This document shows positions 22,439-33,584 of a DNA stretch of 64,000 bases, in pieces. The stretch is from Taxawa tesnikishii (nom. ined.) (taxonomy: Eukaryota; Ascomycota; Dothideomycetes; Dothideales). The notes beneath the pieces were generated by a model, which was given only the letters and a program-made list of their open reading frames with translations, ran no database searches and had not been told where the DNA came from. The stretch spans positions 496,001 through 560,000 of the forward strand of contig JAPDRO010000020.1 of the NCBI GenBank assembly GCA_030247885.1. Direction: 5' to 3'. Every line of letters starts with the position of its first letter. The first letter of the stretch is position 1. Position numbers and translations under genes: made by a program.

Positions 22439-25400
22439 ATGGAGCCTCCATCGCCAGACCAGTACGACGAGGCCCTAGACGAAGACCAAGGAGAGCAATG
22501 GGACGAGGACCAAAAGCCGATGCAGACTTCGCCGACGTCAACCCCAAGCGCATCCTCGGGCGCGCAGCCAAAACCACACGTGCCCATACAAAAGAGACGA
22601 AGGGTGACGAGGGCATGCGACGAGTGCAGGAGGAAGAAGATCAAGTGTGACGGCAAGCAGCCCTGCACACACTGCACCGTATACAGCTATGGTAAGCGCC
22701 ACGGAAGGAACGCCGATATCGCCGACTCACGCTGTCCCAGAGTGTACGTACGACCAGCCCTCCAACAGACGGAGGAATCCTGCGCCGCAGTATATCGAGG
22801 GCCTGGAGCATCGAGTCCACCGTGCGGAGACGCTGCTGCGCATGCTCATGCCTGATCTGGACCTGCGCGACCCTGCCATCGATGTCGCCGTAGCCCAAGG
22901 CTATATCCCCGGCATGGACAAACCTAGGGCGCCTCGTCCAGACGACAGACGGCCGCATCCGCCGGCACCCCAGCCACCAGCACATACGCCGTCAGGTGCG
23001 ATAGACAACGGCAAAGACACGAATCTGGAGTCCATGGTCAGGGCTGTAGGGCAGTTCGATCTGGACGAGAACGGCAACTGGGATTACCACGGTCACTCGT
23101 CTGGCCTCAGCTTTGTGCGGCGCATGCGCGAGCAATTGGGTGATATGATGGGTCCGGACACATCAGCGACACCTTTCGTCAAGTCACGACCCATGTCGCA
23201 GGTACTTGACTCGCCCAAGTCGGTTTATAACATGGAGTCGCCAATGGATTCGTCCAGTATCGGGGAACAGAACTGCCTCCGAAGGACATGGCTCGTCAAT
23301 TGTGCCAAAACTCACTGGAACAGGCGGCCGTGCTACTTCGGGCCTGTCACCATCCCTCGTTTTGGAAATCTTTTGACCAGATCTATGCCACGCCCCCGGA
23401 CAACTACAATGACGCGGACCACAGGTTCCTGCCGCTGCTCTACAGCTTGTTGGCTTTGGGCTGTTTGTTCGGGAAAGACGAGACGAGTGAACTCAACCAG
23501 CTGGGTTATGAGAACGCCATCGACCAAGGGTACCTACTACTCCCCGAACCCCGCCTTGTTGACATTCGCTGACTCCCTCGCAGGTTTAGATACTTCAAAG
23601 CTGCAAGACAACTGATGGACATTACAGACTGTCGCGACTTGACATCTATACAAGCTGTTATCTTTATGATTCTCTTTCTGCAATCATCAGCCAAGCTCTC
23701 TCAATGTTATGCCTACGTCGGCGTCGCACTCAGGTCGGCTCTGAGAATGGGTCTCCACCGGTTCCACACGAGAGGTGTCAACCCGATCGAGGCTGAAGTC
23801 CGCAAGAGAGTGTTTTGGGTTTGCCGGAAGATGGACGTTTACGTCGGTGCTATGCTTGGACTGCCACAAACCCTCAGCGACGACGACATAGACCAGGAAT
23901 TCCCACTTGAAGTCGACGACGAATACATAACCGAAGAAGGCATACTTCCTATGCCCGAGGGCACGACATCTATTATGACGGCGTTCAACGCACACACACG
24001 TTTGGTGCAGCTTATGCAGAAGACTGTTCGGAACGTGTATCCAATCAAGGTCAAGAACGGGCAAGCCAATGCGGACAAATCCTACACGGTTCCGTTTTCT
24101 GTAATCCGGGATATTGAGAAGGATCTAGAGAACTGGAAAAACCAGCTTCCGGATTCGCTGAATGTCGGTGGAGCGCCGTCGAAACTCGTTAGGTGAGTTA
24201 ATTCACGTTTGATCGTATCCTGGTATGCCGCTGACATAGGTCGCAGGGCTCAGCAACTCCTCCGCTTGGCTTACGCATTCAGCCAAGTACTCCTTTACCG
24301 ACCCTTCCTGCACTTCGTGGCGGCCGACAAGAGACAGAAAGTCCTAGATCAGCGGTCATACACATGCGCCGCTTCCCATGTCAACGTGTCGCGGAACATC
24401 ATCCATATCTGTGTACAGATGAAGCAAAACGGGCTTCTGAACGGTGCATTCTGGTTCATCGCGTATACCACCTTCTTCTCCATCTTGTCTTTGGTATACT
24501 TTGCAGCTGAGAATCCAGACAACGTAACTACAGAAGCTGTCATGAAAGATGCGCTAGAAGGCAAAGAGGTGTTAGCGTCGTTGGCCAAACGAAGTATGGC
24601 CGCAGACAGGTGCACGGCGACTCTCAATGTAAGTATCGCTACCAAGCGATCTCCGAAATCCGCTAACGATTACCAGGCGGTGTTCAGCTGCCTGCCAGAA
24701 TGGATGCGCGAAGGACGTCAAAACCCTGCCGTTGTCGCGAACCGCAAAGGCGCCAAGACAACACTCCTCCAGCTCCGCAGGCTGCGCGTAGTCACCCTGA
24801 TATCTCCGCTGCCATACGCCAACAAGAACCGGCTTCCCTTAGCATGCAAGGCCGCTCTAACACATTCCCCAATCACGGTCCTCAGGCCCCCAAGATTTCT
24901 CATTCCGCTTTCCACACAAACAGCCCCGTCCCAGGCGTGTCCGGATCCAGCGGCACACCCACGAGCGGCCCCTACACGCCCACCAGCGCGGGCTTTGGCC
25001 AGCCGCCCTTCATGCCAGGCCAAGTCGGCACGCCGAACATGATCAACACACCTCTGCAACAATACGGCTTCCCACCCCACGCGTCGGGCTCGAACCCCAA
25101 CCTACCCGACCTGTCAGCAATGATGTTCCCATCCGCCGAACCCTTCACGTATCCCAATCAGCCCCTGACGACGTACGAAAACAACCAGTTTGCCAAAGAC
25201 CCGGCCTTCTTCGGCGGAGCCGGTGGCGTAAACAACATCGGCAACGTCGACAGCATCAGCCCCTCAGGCGTCTCGCCACGGACCAGAAACGACAACGACA
25301 ACATGGAGGCGCAGTTCTACCCGCTGCCGCCGTACATGATGCAGCAGCACCGATGGGACGTCGCGCTGCCGCAGCAACAACAGCAGCAGCAGCAGCAGCA

Positions 25401-25602
25401 GCCGAGGCAGAATATGATGCATACGTCGGAGCACTCTGCGCCTCTTGATGCGTCCATGCTGGCGAATAGCGCATGGACAGGTGGAGCGGCGCAGACCATG
25501 GGCCAGAATGCTGGGTCGGCGTTTGAGGGCATTAACCTGAATGAGATTTTTGGCGGGGATGAGTGGAACAGTATGCTCATGGGACAGGGATTTCGGCAGT
25601 GA
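22439..25602 (+). CDS. farA: Zn2Cys6 regulator FarA / cutinase transcription factor 1 alpha (two apparent frameshifts)
   Basis: An activator of fatty-acid catabolism and cutinase genes, nuclear, binding CCGAGG-type sites in its family. Five exons: 22439-22691, 22741-23529, 23584-24192, 24247-24628 and 24677-25602. The Zn cluster is RACDECRRKKIKCDGKQPC, then THC and (across intron 1) ECTYDQPSNRRRNPAPQY, nearly diagnostic of FarA/CTF1. The middle homology region follows (RQLMDITDCRDLTSIQAVIF, SALRMGLHR, MLGLPQTLSDDDIDQEFP, LASLAKRSMAADRCT), then a Pro/Ser/Gln-rich tail with a ten-Gln run. Two frame changes interrupt it. One is at a G4 run (23262-23265), between SSSIG and TELPPKDMA; the other is between about 24720 and 24770. 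Adding one base at each makes the CDS 2961 nt (986 residues), a normal size for the family. Confidence 0.9.
25371..25401 (+). repeat. CAG/CAA repeat coding poly-Gln in FarA
   Basis: About ten consecutive CAA/CAG codons in the C-terminal activation-type region of FarA. It is likely length-polymorphic between strains (inference). Confidence 0.85.
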
Positions 25603-26309
25603 AAGAAAGAAAATATATATTACCAACAGTGGTATGAGGATTTTATGAGGTCAGGTACCTCTTCGCGCGATATATGTAAGGGGGACCGGCTTTTTCTCTC
25701 AAAGGGAGGGAGGGATGGTAAGTGGGGAACGGTCGGGGGAATGCATGGGTTCCGGGGTGTGGGTTTTCCTTGTTCGTTTTTCTTTTTCTTGTTTGGTTGT
25801 TTGCGTGTTTGCGCTACCGCACCGTGATACCCATGGACTTTGGTTTCGCTGGCGCCTTGTTTGGGTGGATCAAATGGGGGAGAAAGAAGGGATGAAGGGA
25901 GGGAATGGAGGCAAGGTCGGGATACGGATGGGGGTCGAGCATTGGCCAACAAAGGATGGGTGTGTTTACGAAGCTAGGAATCGTTCGCATGTGCTCGCAT
26001 TGGTGGGGAAAAACATGCATTTGATGCCATCTCATCCGCACGTTGTATGGTCGGTATGGATGTCGAACGAAATACGTGTCAAAGGCGTTCCTTGCCTGTT
26101 TCGTGACGGTCGGGTCCCGTTGAGTGGGAAGGAAAACGCTAGTGTAGAGTAGGAGAATGCCGTGATGTCTTGTCTGTACCAGCATGTAGCGACTGTAGCG
26201 GTATGAGTAACTTCTCACCCGCAATTTATGGTACTTTTGCGGTAATGCCTTGCATCTTCGGTCACTCGAAGCGAAGGCTAGGAGTGCCGGATTTGTGACG
26301 GGCATTTCT

Positions 26310-26515
26310 GAGCACGCTACCCTTACCGCCTTCATTAGCGCTGGTTTATCCGAATAGATGAATCTGCTTGAGCACCCCGAGTTCGCGTCACCGTTCCGAA
26401 TTGTACAACAGGTGGCTTAAAGAGACGTTAGAAATCCACAGACCAAGGTCGTCCATTAGCTGCATCGGCTTTGTTCGCTGGTCTTCAAAAGGGACGATTC
26501 ACTCCGCCTGAGTAA
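26310..26515 (+). repeat. diverged direct repeat, copy 1
   Basis: It aligns in patches with 26835-27075. For example, TACCCTTACCGCCTTCATTAG here faces TACCCTCACCGCCTTTGTTAG there, and TGTTCGCTGGTCTTCAAAAG faces CGTTTGCTGATCTCCAAAGG. Differences in the best blocks are almost all transitions. Family unknown; no terminal repeats or coding sequence are seen. Confidence 0.5.
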
Positions 26516-26834
26516 TTTGACTGTCACAGTGGAAGAGTCACAGTCAAGCTGGAGTCGAAGCAGTCCGTTTCACCTACGATACCTTCAATGTGAGCAGTGG
26601 TCCTAAAAGCTACCTTGGAAATCAGCTCACGGAGGATTGGATGCTTGAGGGTAAAGTCTTCGTAGCCTGAGACCCCTACGATAGCTATTACCAGCTAACG
26701 ATTTGGAGTTTCGAATGGATGAATTAGGTTTGGTTCGATGTTGAAAGCGTCATTCGAGGAGTTCAGAAGGTAAGACCGAGAATTCAATGGACCCTCATAT
26801 CTGGAACGTCCTTGCGGGGAGCCTGAAGCATAGC

Positions 26835-27075
26835 TACTTGGTTACCCTCACCGCCTTTGTTAGTGTAGTTTGCTCGGATAGACGAGCCCACTCTTCTCCG
26901 CTTCACTTTGGTTTCCTCCAAGGTCAGATACCCCGAGGCTTGACGCGATTGTGTCCCCGCCTATCCACCAAGGCATCTAACCTGGTAGATCGTGCGAGAC
27001 ATTGACGATGGTGCGTCCCGTTGACCGCGTTGGCATCGTTTGCTGATCTCCAAAGGGGTTCTTTTCGCCCTACAT
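26835..27075 (+). repeat. diverged direct repeat, copy 2
   Basis: The partner of the copy at 26310-26515, offset by about 525 bp at its left block and 565 bp at its right block, so it holds some 40 extra bases. The transition-rich divergence resembles the mark of repeat-induced point mutation (inference). Confidence 0.5.
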
Positions 27076-27278
27076 TGATGGTCATATGCACCGTTGAAGC
27101 AGAACTCATCCCATTGCAGCCTATCTTACAGCGACCCGCAAATTACCGCTTCAGTCAACACATTAGCTCCTCCTCCCGCAACCGACCTCACCTCGAAGCT
27201 TTTCATAACACACATCGGGCATCCATCCTCTGGCAGTTTCTCGATGAGCTCAGGTACATATCGTAGAGAGACGACTGC

Positions 27279-27544
27279 TCAATGGCCGGAGTGCGGCTTT
27301 CCGGACGTATGTATCGTCTTGTTCTGCTGCAAGATCTGTTGCTGCCGCAGCTCCTCGCCCTCAAGAGCTCGGTACCGGAACAAGTAGTAGGTGCCGCCCG
27401 CAGCAGCGAAGATGCTCAGTAGACCCGCGTTTGAACGCCTGTGTACACGTGAGCTTGGGCTGAACGTGATGATGGAGAGAGAGGAAGGAAGGATTGGGTT
27501 TACAGTGGTCCTTTGGCGCCGTGGGGAGAGAAGAGGGAAGGCAT
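27279..27544 (-). CDS. 66-residue single-helix membrane protein
   Basis: A small two-exon gene: 27544-27504 and 27438-27279, joined by a 65-bp intron (GTAAAC..ACAG). It encodes 66 residues: a short N-terminus (MPSLFSPHGAKGPLRSN), one membrane helix (AGLLSIFAAAGGTYYLF), a basic boundary (RYRALEGEE) and a polar Gln-rich tail (LRQQQILQQNKTIH) ending in KPHSGH. The size, single helix and positive residues on both flanks are like small mitochondrial inner-membrane or respiratory accessory proteins, but I do not recognise the family. GC-rich third positions and clean splice sites support a real gene. It is 655 bp upstream of, and divergent from, the alcohol dehydrogenase. Confidence 0.7.
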
Positions 27545-28199
27545 CGTATTTATGATGGATGGTCGGCTCAGACGTCCTGTGAATGCAGTTTGTGGTGGTG
27601 GGTGGTTTGGGTGGTTTGATTGCATGGAGCTTGGAGCTTGGAGCTTGGAGCTTGGAGCCTGGAGAGAGCTTTTGGAGGTGACTGCGGGGTCCTCAGCTCG
27701 TTGATGTCACAGGCACAATGGCGGGGAGGAGTGACACCAGTGAGTGACACCTCCATCCGGGTCGATCAACGCATATCGGCCAAGGCTGGCACTGGCTCGA
27801 TTTAACTAGGATCTGCTTACGAAGTGGGTGATATAAGCAAGCGACTGCTGAAAAGATATATCCACCTTCGAATACGGCAGTTTCAGAGACCATCGCGAGA
27901 CCATCGCAAGACCGTCGCGAGACAGGAGGGAAACAAGCAGTAGCACAGCTTGAAGCCTCGAGTCCCTGAGGGCGGTAGTTGATAGGCTTATCAGCTCTAA
28001 CTCCGAGTCTATGACAAAACATGCAGCGCCTCAAAGACAGGGACGCTTGGAGACTGCCGGGACGGCACCCCAGGTGGAACGGTATAAAGGCTGCTAATGA
28101 CCACCTCTTTCGATGGCATTGAAATATCAAAACAAAGAACGTACAAAAGCCAGACTGGATACCATCAAAAGTACGGTGAATAGTCTCAAAGGGTTGACA
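27545..28199. promoter_or_regulatory. divergent promoter region, small membrane protein / alcohol dehydrogenase
   Basis: A 0.65-kb gap between divergent starts. It contains a perfect 7-bp tandem repeat at 27626-27660, listed separately. No gene is seen. Confidence 0.45.
27626..27663. repeat. 7-bp tandem repeat (GGAGCTT)n
   Basis: About five copies of GGAGCTT, the last one imperfect. It is intergenic, in the leader or promoter of the small membrane-protein gene. Confidence 0.85.
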
Positions 28200-29457
28200 A
28201 TGTCGTCCTCGCTGCCCAAGACGTGCAAAGCTGTCGTCATCGAGTCTGCAGGCGCGCCCTGGACCATCAAGGACGTGCCTGTCGAGCAGCCCCAGGAGGG
28301 CGAGATTCTGATAAAGGTGCATGCCTGCGGTGTCTGCCATTCTGATAAAGGTGCATGCCTGCGGTGTCTGCCATTCTGACAGTGCCCTCCAGCAGGGTCA
28401 TTTCGGACCTTTGTATGCCCTCCCTTCATCGTGGTGTGCTTTGCTGAACATCGACAACTGACCGCGCCGCCAGGGCCAAGTTTCCCATAATCCCCGGCCA
28501 CGAGGTCATCGGCACCGTTGTGGCTGTGGGAGCTGGCGAGAAGAGATGGAAGGAAGGCGACCGCGTCGGCGGACCTTGGCATGGTGGTCACGATTCCGTT
28601 TGCAAGGTGCGTATGCGGGCGTGGCGAGCGATGTCTCATACAGAGCGCTCGCAATGCCAACACGAACTCGCTAGGCCTGCAACCGTGGACTCTTCCAAAT
28701 GTGCGAGAACGAGGTGATCAACGGCGTGAACCGAAACGGTGGCTGTACGTCTTCCACTCACGCAACCGTATTTGTTTCCCCCCATTAGCTGACAGGCTCT
28801 CCAGACGCGGAATACTGCACTCTCCGCACCGAAGCGGTCGTCAGCATCCCTTCGGACATCGAGCCCTCCGACTATGCGCCCCTCCTCTGCGCCGGCGTCA
28901 CGGTCTTCAACGGCATCCGCAAGATGAACATCGTGCAAGGCGACACCGTCGCCATTCAAGGCCTGGGTGGATTGGGCCATCTTGCCGTCCAGTACTCCCG
29001 TAAGATGGGTTACCGAACCGTGGCGCTCTCGACCAGCGACGACAAGCGCGACTTCGCACTGAATCAGCTCGGCGCCAACGATTTCGTCAACACCAGTAAA
29101 GAAGACGTCACTGAGACGTTGCAGAAGATGGGCGGGGCTTCGCTTGTTGTCGTTACCGCGCCCAACCCGAAGGTCATGGGACCTATGGTGCACGCCTGCG
29201 GCCCGGGTGGCAAGGTCCTCATCCTCGCGCCTGTCGGCGAGGTGCCCGTTGACACGGTCGGTATGATCATGAAGGGAGTGAGCGTGCACGGCTGGCCGTC
29301 GGGTCATGCTTTGGACAGCCAGGAAGCGATTGCGTTTGCACAGCACCAGAACGTCAACTGCATGGTAGAGAAGTACCCGCTCGACAAGGTCGAGGAGGCC
29401 GTTGAGAGGATGCTCTCTGGGAAGTCGAGATTCAGATGCGTGCTCACCATGGACTAG
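28200..29457 (+). CDS. zinc alcohol dehydrogenase, frame broken by a 34-bp tandem duplication
   Basis: A cytosolic-type medium-chain zinc alcohol dehydrogenase, NAD(P)-dependent. Exons 28200-28412, 28474-28606, 28675-28744 and 28805-29457 (introns 61, 68 and 60 bp). It shows the catalytic zinc Cys in HACGVCHSD, the His in IIPGHEVIG, structural Cys residues in CKACNRGLFQMCEN, and the cofactor fold IQGLGGLGHLAVQYSRKMG, ending SRFRCVLTMD. Exon 1 contains two adjacent perfect copies of a 34-bp unit (28305-28338, 28339-28372). As 34 is not a multiple of three, the frame shifts and meets TGA at 28377. Removing one copy gives 1035 nt, 344 residues, with ILIKVHACGVCHSDSALQQG intact. No one-base losses are needed elsewhere. 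It is tail-to-tail with the P450. Confidence 0.85.
28305..28379 (+). repeat. perfect 34-bp tandem duplication with 7-bp microhomology edges
   Basis: Two identical 34-bp copies (28305-28338 and 28339-28372), each starting ATTCTGATAAAGG, are followed by a third ATTCTGA (28373-28379). The unduplicated gene would have ATTCTGA at both ends of one 34-bp interval (in EILIKV and in CHSDSA), so slippage between those short repeats yields exactly this structure. Confidence 0.95.
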
Positions 29458-29630
29458 ATGGAAACCGGAAGCACGCAGGGCCCTGAAACGCAGTTGGTTT
29501 ATACTTTGGGATATAGATCTTGGACGAGAATCATGAACTGACGCGGATTGGAAGCCGAGCGCCCTGTCGGCAAGGAAACGATGCCCTTAGCTGGCAATAT
29601 TGACATGAAACGAAAGGAATACTCTGCACT

Positions 29631-31458
29631 TCAAGCTCGTCTCTGTATCTTGACCCTCACACCCTTGGACTCTTTGCTCGGCAGAGCCATGAACATATCT
29701 CGAACGGTGTCAAGGTCTCGTTCTCTAATGGTGTCGAACAGCTGCATATCGTAGCGCGTCACTAAGGCTGCTGTCGCGGCGTAGATTTCCGCATAGGCGA
29801 GGTTCTGACCGAGACAAATTCTGCTACCTGTAGTTTTGTTGTTAGGGCATGTTCGACATAACAGATCAGGAGTTAAAGGGAAAACGCCGGCCTGGTGCAT
29901 GGAGGGAGGAAGGCGCATCAGCACTCACCTTTACCGAACGCAACGAGGTATTTGTCCAACCTTCCACCCTTTTCCGCGGCTCGCAGCCAACGTCCGGGAT
30001 CAAAGGTGTTCGGTTCCGGAAATATCTCCGGGTCATACAAGACATCACGATAGGTCATTGAGATGGGAGTCTAGTACCGTTAGCAACCCTCCTTTGTACC
30101 ACGGCCTTCACTTGGAACTTCACTTACGCCAGCAGGCATCTTAACGTCCCCTCGATAGAGGTCATCGTTTGGTGCGATAAGCGAGAGACGATTAGCAAGC
30201 GGTGCAGCCATTCGGAGCGCTTCCTGCACCACAGCTTTGAGCAGCGGTATGCTCTCAGGCTTAGTTGTCTCAGGAATGCCGTTGACCCATGCATCGCCTA
30301 GCGCCAAGCGGAGATCCGCCAACAACTGTTGGTCGCTGAGAATGTGGTAAATGATCCAAAGCAGCACTCGTGCGGTTGTGTGTGTTCCTGCAACGATGAG
30401 AACATATGCTTCATCGGAGATACGGCCCACTGCTTTCTCGGACTCGGGAAGGTTGCTGTAGAGGAGCGAGTGGAATATTGTCTTGGCTTTGTTGGGATCC
30501 TGAATGCCCTTTTCGAGAGAGGATCTGGTGTATTCGTCGTGTACCTTAACGGCTTCGGCGCGGATGGTCTATGTCTTAGTCAATTACTTTCCTTCCAAGA
30601 TCGACATCAGAGCCAGTGTGTTAGAAGCAGACGCTTACGTTTCCGCCCTCGACGAAAGTGACCATGGCTGGCTTGATGATCCTGATCAGGCCCAAGGGTA
30701 GATGTCGCAGCTGTTTTGCCAACCAAGGGGACAGTCTACCTGTAGGGACAGCATCGAACAAGCCTTTCATTGTACGGCCCCATTCAGGTGCAAATTCTGG
30801 AGAGTCCAGGCAATGGTAGGATATATCGAAGGCTGCGACATAAGGTCAACAACAGAATTCGTTCCAGACAGTTGGCAACGAGTGTACCGTATTTGGTGAT
30901 GGTATCCAGTGTCAAAGCCGTGAACGCCGCCTCAAGATCCACAATCTTCCCATTCTTGCAATAATCTTCCAGCTGGTGACAAAGCTGCTCGATGTTCGTC
31001 TCGATGACGGGTTCCAGCTGAGTGGCCGCGCGTTTGGAAAAGAAGGGGTTGAGAGGGGCGCGGCGGATGCGATGCAGATCGTGGGGATTTGTTGAAGACG
31101 TCGAACCCGGAGCACCCGTAGGCTTGATCCCCCATCGGTCTCTACGACCGCTGACGAAGCTATCAAAAAACTCCGAGTCCTTGACGTGCAGGAGGCCAGG
31201 ATTGATCCGCACCACCGGTCCGTAGATCTCGTGGAGCCTGTCAATCTCATACATGTACTGCCCCTGCGGGGCTTTAAAGACGTCGAAATAGCACTCGTAC
31301 CAGTACGTGGCAGCAGCAATCTTTGGGCCAGGAAAAAACGCTAGGGGATGTAGGAGAAGACGGTAAAGGACGAGAACAAAGGCGTAAAAGCAAGCGAAAG
31401 CGAAAAGTAACAAGACCAACGTTGCTGGTGAGCAAGCAAGATAGACTGCTGTCTCCAT
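29631..31458 (-). CDS. cytochrome P450 monooxygenase
   Basis: A microsomal class II P450 of 514 residues. Five exons: 31458-30888, 30832-30639, 30568-30128, 30070-29929 and 29827-29631, with introns of 55, 70, 57 and 101 bp; the frame is intact throughout. It has an N-terminal membrane anchor (residues ~8-35, LVLLLFAFACFYAFVLVLY) and the proline hinge HPLAFFPGPK. The I-helix oxygen-activation motif is AGTHTTARVL, the K-helix ExxR is in VQEALRMAAPL, and the haem-binding loop FGKGSRICLGQNLAYAE carries the axial Cys. The GPKIAAATYWYECYFDVFK and YGPVVRINP segments resemble the trichodiene-oxygenase-like (CYP58-type) fungal group, which is only a family resemblance. It is convergent with the alcohol dehydrogenase (173 bp). 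No terpene or polyketide synthase lies near, so a cluster role is unsupported. Confidence 0.93.
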
Positions 31459-32546
31459 GCTAACGTCCTCAGAGATGTTCTGCCACTCACTGGGCGCGTT
31501 CGCAAGTATTTAGCAAGTGTTCAATGAGCGTTGGGTGACCGTTCAACCCGTTCAGTGTTTTTCAGTGGCTTCGGCAGGACTTGAGGTGCATTTAAAAAGT
31601 ACTTGGATATAAGCATGGCCTCCCGTCCTCCCCTAAGGCTCTAGAACTTCGTCCTCGTGGTGGTGGGCTTGAGGAGACCGCGGCTCTACCATGGGTCCAT
31701 CTGCCGGTTGTAGCGCTTACCTGTCAGCCCTTGAGAAGCAACCATAGCGTTGATAGGGTATCTCGGCTGATCAGAGGTAAGACGGGGAGTAGTAGAGCCA
31801 TGCCGAGGGAAAATGTTGTGCGCTTGTCACGGTCATAAGGTCCCCAGCTGCCTTCTTTCATAGGTTGCAAGCAAGTTAGCCCTTATGACTATTATCGTTG
31901 TGCAGGTAACGCAGCTGCAGCTGTAACGCACTCGGCGTAGCCGGGCGAGCAGAGAGGCAGTGAAGGCGTGGTCGAGAACATAGTGGCATGGTTGCAGAAG
32001 AGCTGATGAGAGGCTGAGAGGGCAAAGCCCTCGCCAAAAGGGGGCCTCGTGGCTTTGGGCTAAGCTTGATCAGGCAAAGTCTCCATACTTTTCGAAACGA
32101 CACCTCTTCTATGCAGGTGACCAGTAGAGGGAGAAAGGTTTTCTCAATTGTGGAGTGTCTGGGAAGCACATTCCATGGCACTTGACGACGTTCCGTTAAA
32201 AAAACGATTGGCTGCTGCCTCTTTCCTTTCGGTGTGTCCGTTCGTGCCTTCGCTTCCTGCGTCAAGCGAAACTTCCGCGAATTATCTGGTAAAGTGGTTT
32301 GCGAGATGTCATCTCTATCACCGTTTCCAGTCTGTACTGCATCTCTGTTGGGCAAGATTGCCTGAACAATTTTCGATTGCTTGACTAAGATCCCAGCAGC
32401 ATTATCCTGATCGAAAAGGAGTGATTCCGGATTGGCGTATCATCACTGTAGTTTCAGTTCGTCCAACAGCTTATGTCAACCGGACAGCAATTCTCTTCAC
32501 CCACGTCTGCAGGATGCCCGAACAATGAACTCATTGATTTGGCACT
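31459..32546. other. intergenic, no supported gene
   Basis: A 1.1-kb region upstream of the P450. A 159-codon minus-strand ORF at 31876-32355 has no family resemblance and I do not accept it as a gene. Confidence 0.45.
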
Positions 32547-33340
32547 ATGGTCACACTCGTGGATCTCCTAGATTACAGAGTCCTTGAGGGGGTTGCAAGG
32601 AACGTCCATCCCTCGGATTTGCTTCATATGGTCCTAACCTCGAAGCACATATGGTACAAGACGAACAAGGGCTAAACAGACGATAACACGGCATACCAGA
32701 ACCTCGAACGCTTCATGAAGCACTGCGATGGCACTGGTATCACCCTTGCACGGCAACTCTGGTCTACAAAAGACCCTTGTCTGCTAGCCCCCGATGCTGA
32801 GGGCACAGTCACCCAGCCGCTACTTGTACGTGCGAATGACGGTTCGGGAAACAAGATGCAGCCATGCTGTCTTTGTGGTATTACAGTATAGAATGTAAGT
32901 CTCGTTGTTCCCTATGACATACTACCATCTTTCAACCCTCTATTAACCACGCCCAGGTCTGTCGCTTCCATCTCTCTTACAATTAGTGGAAGGCGTCTAA
33001 CGGGTTCTCTTATCGCGCCCCTTTCCTCATAGACAACGAAGACGACCTCGCTGCACCGCCGCTTCCGAGCCGCGATTGGGATGTTTCAGTAGATGCAACC
33101 CACGTGGCTGGCTCGTTGGCCGCTGGCTCCGTGTGCCCTGCGCCAAGGGCGAATTGACAGACATCACGGCGAACATTGAGGAAGCTACGGAACCGGAGCG
33201 CATCAAGATGCGTAAAGGATGGTGCAGGAACTTTGAGAAATGCAAACAAAAGCTACCTAAGGCTTTGAGGACTCCGAGGATCTGCTTGTGGTGCAAGGGT
33301 GCCAGGTACACTCAATCCCCTACCCTGACTTTTCATTAAC
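32547..33340 (+). pseudogene. decayed F-box-like protein gene
   Basis: From an ATG at 32547 the reading begins MVTLVDLLDYRVLEGVARN, followed by HPSDLLHMVLTSKHIWY, which has the form of a fungal F-box-like N-terminus. It continues through LERFMKHCDGTG and a Cys pair (QPCCLCGITV), then APFLIDNEDDLA, WDVSVDATHVAG, and finally CAKGELTDITANIEEATEP and RICLWCKG. Protein-like sequence is thus kept over 0.8 kb, but three in-frame stops interrupt it (at about 32674, 32889 and 32986) and the frame changes once near 33136-33138. One or two of the stops might fall in introns that I cannot place (a GTAAGT lies near 32894). A decayed gene is the simplest reading; the last frame change fits the homopolymer-loss pattern seen elsewhere. 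Confidence 0.5.
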
Positions 33341-33584
33341 ACCGTCTCAACTGTCGCGCATGCGCAGACTCGGGCTGGTGCTGTTCCCACCTCACGGCAT
33401 TGATCAGTTAGTTGTGACTGGCTGTTGACCACGCCATCCTTCTCAACCCGTTCGACCGGTCGTTATTCCGCCTCCTCTTCGGATCTCCTACGTTCCTTCG
33501 GATCAGTTCCTTGTATGAGAACACGACAGCCGATAACACTCACTCCAACAACCTCCGCGAAGAAGAATCGCAGCCACGTACACA

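Larger units (their letters stand above)
25603..27278. other. intergenic with a pair of diverged direct repeats
   Basis: A 1.7-kb region without a supported gene. Two stretches at 26310-26515 and 26835-27075 are related to each other (listed separately). The rest shows nothing recognisable. Confidence 0.5.

Noticed and set aside
27279-31458. Secondary-metabolite cluster (dehydrogenase, P450, reductase elsewhere)
   Set aside because: No polyketide synthase, peptide synthetase or terpene cyclase in the window; neighbours are housekeeping genes.
31876-32355. 159-codon minus-strand ORF
   Set aside because: No family resemblance, no organised composition; stop-free length alone is not enough.
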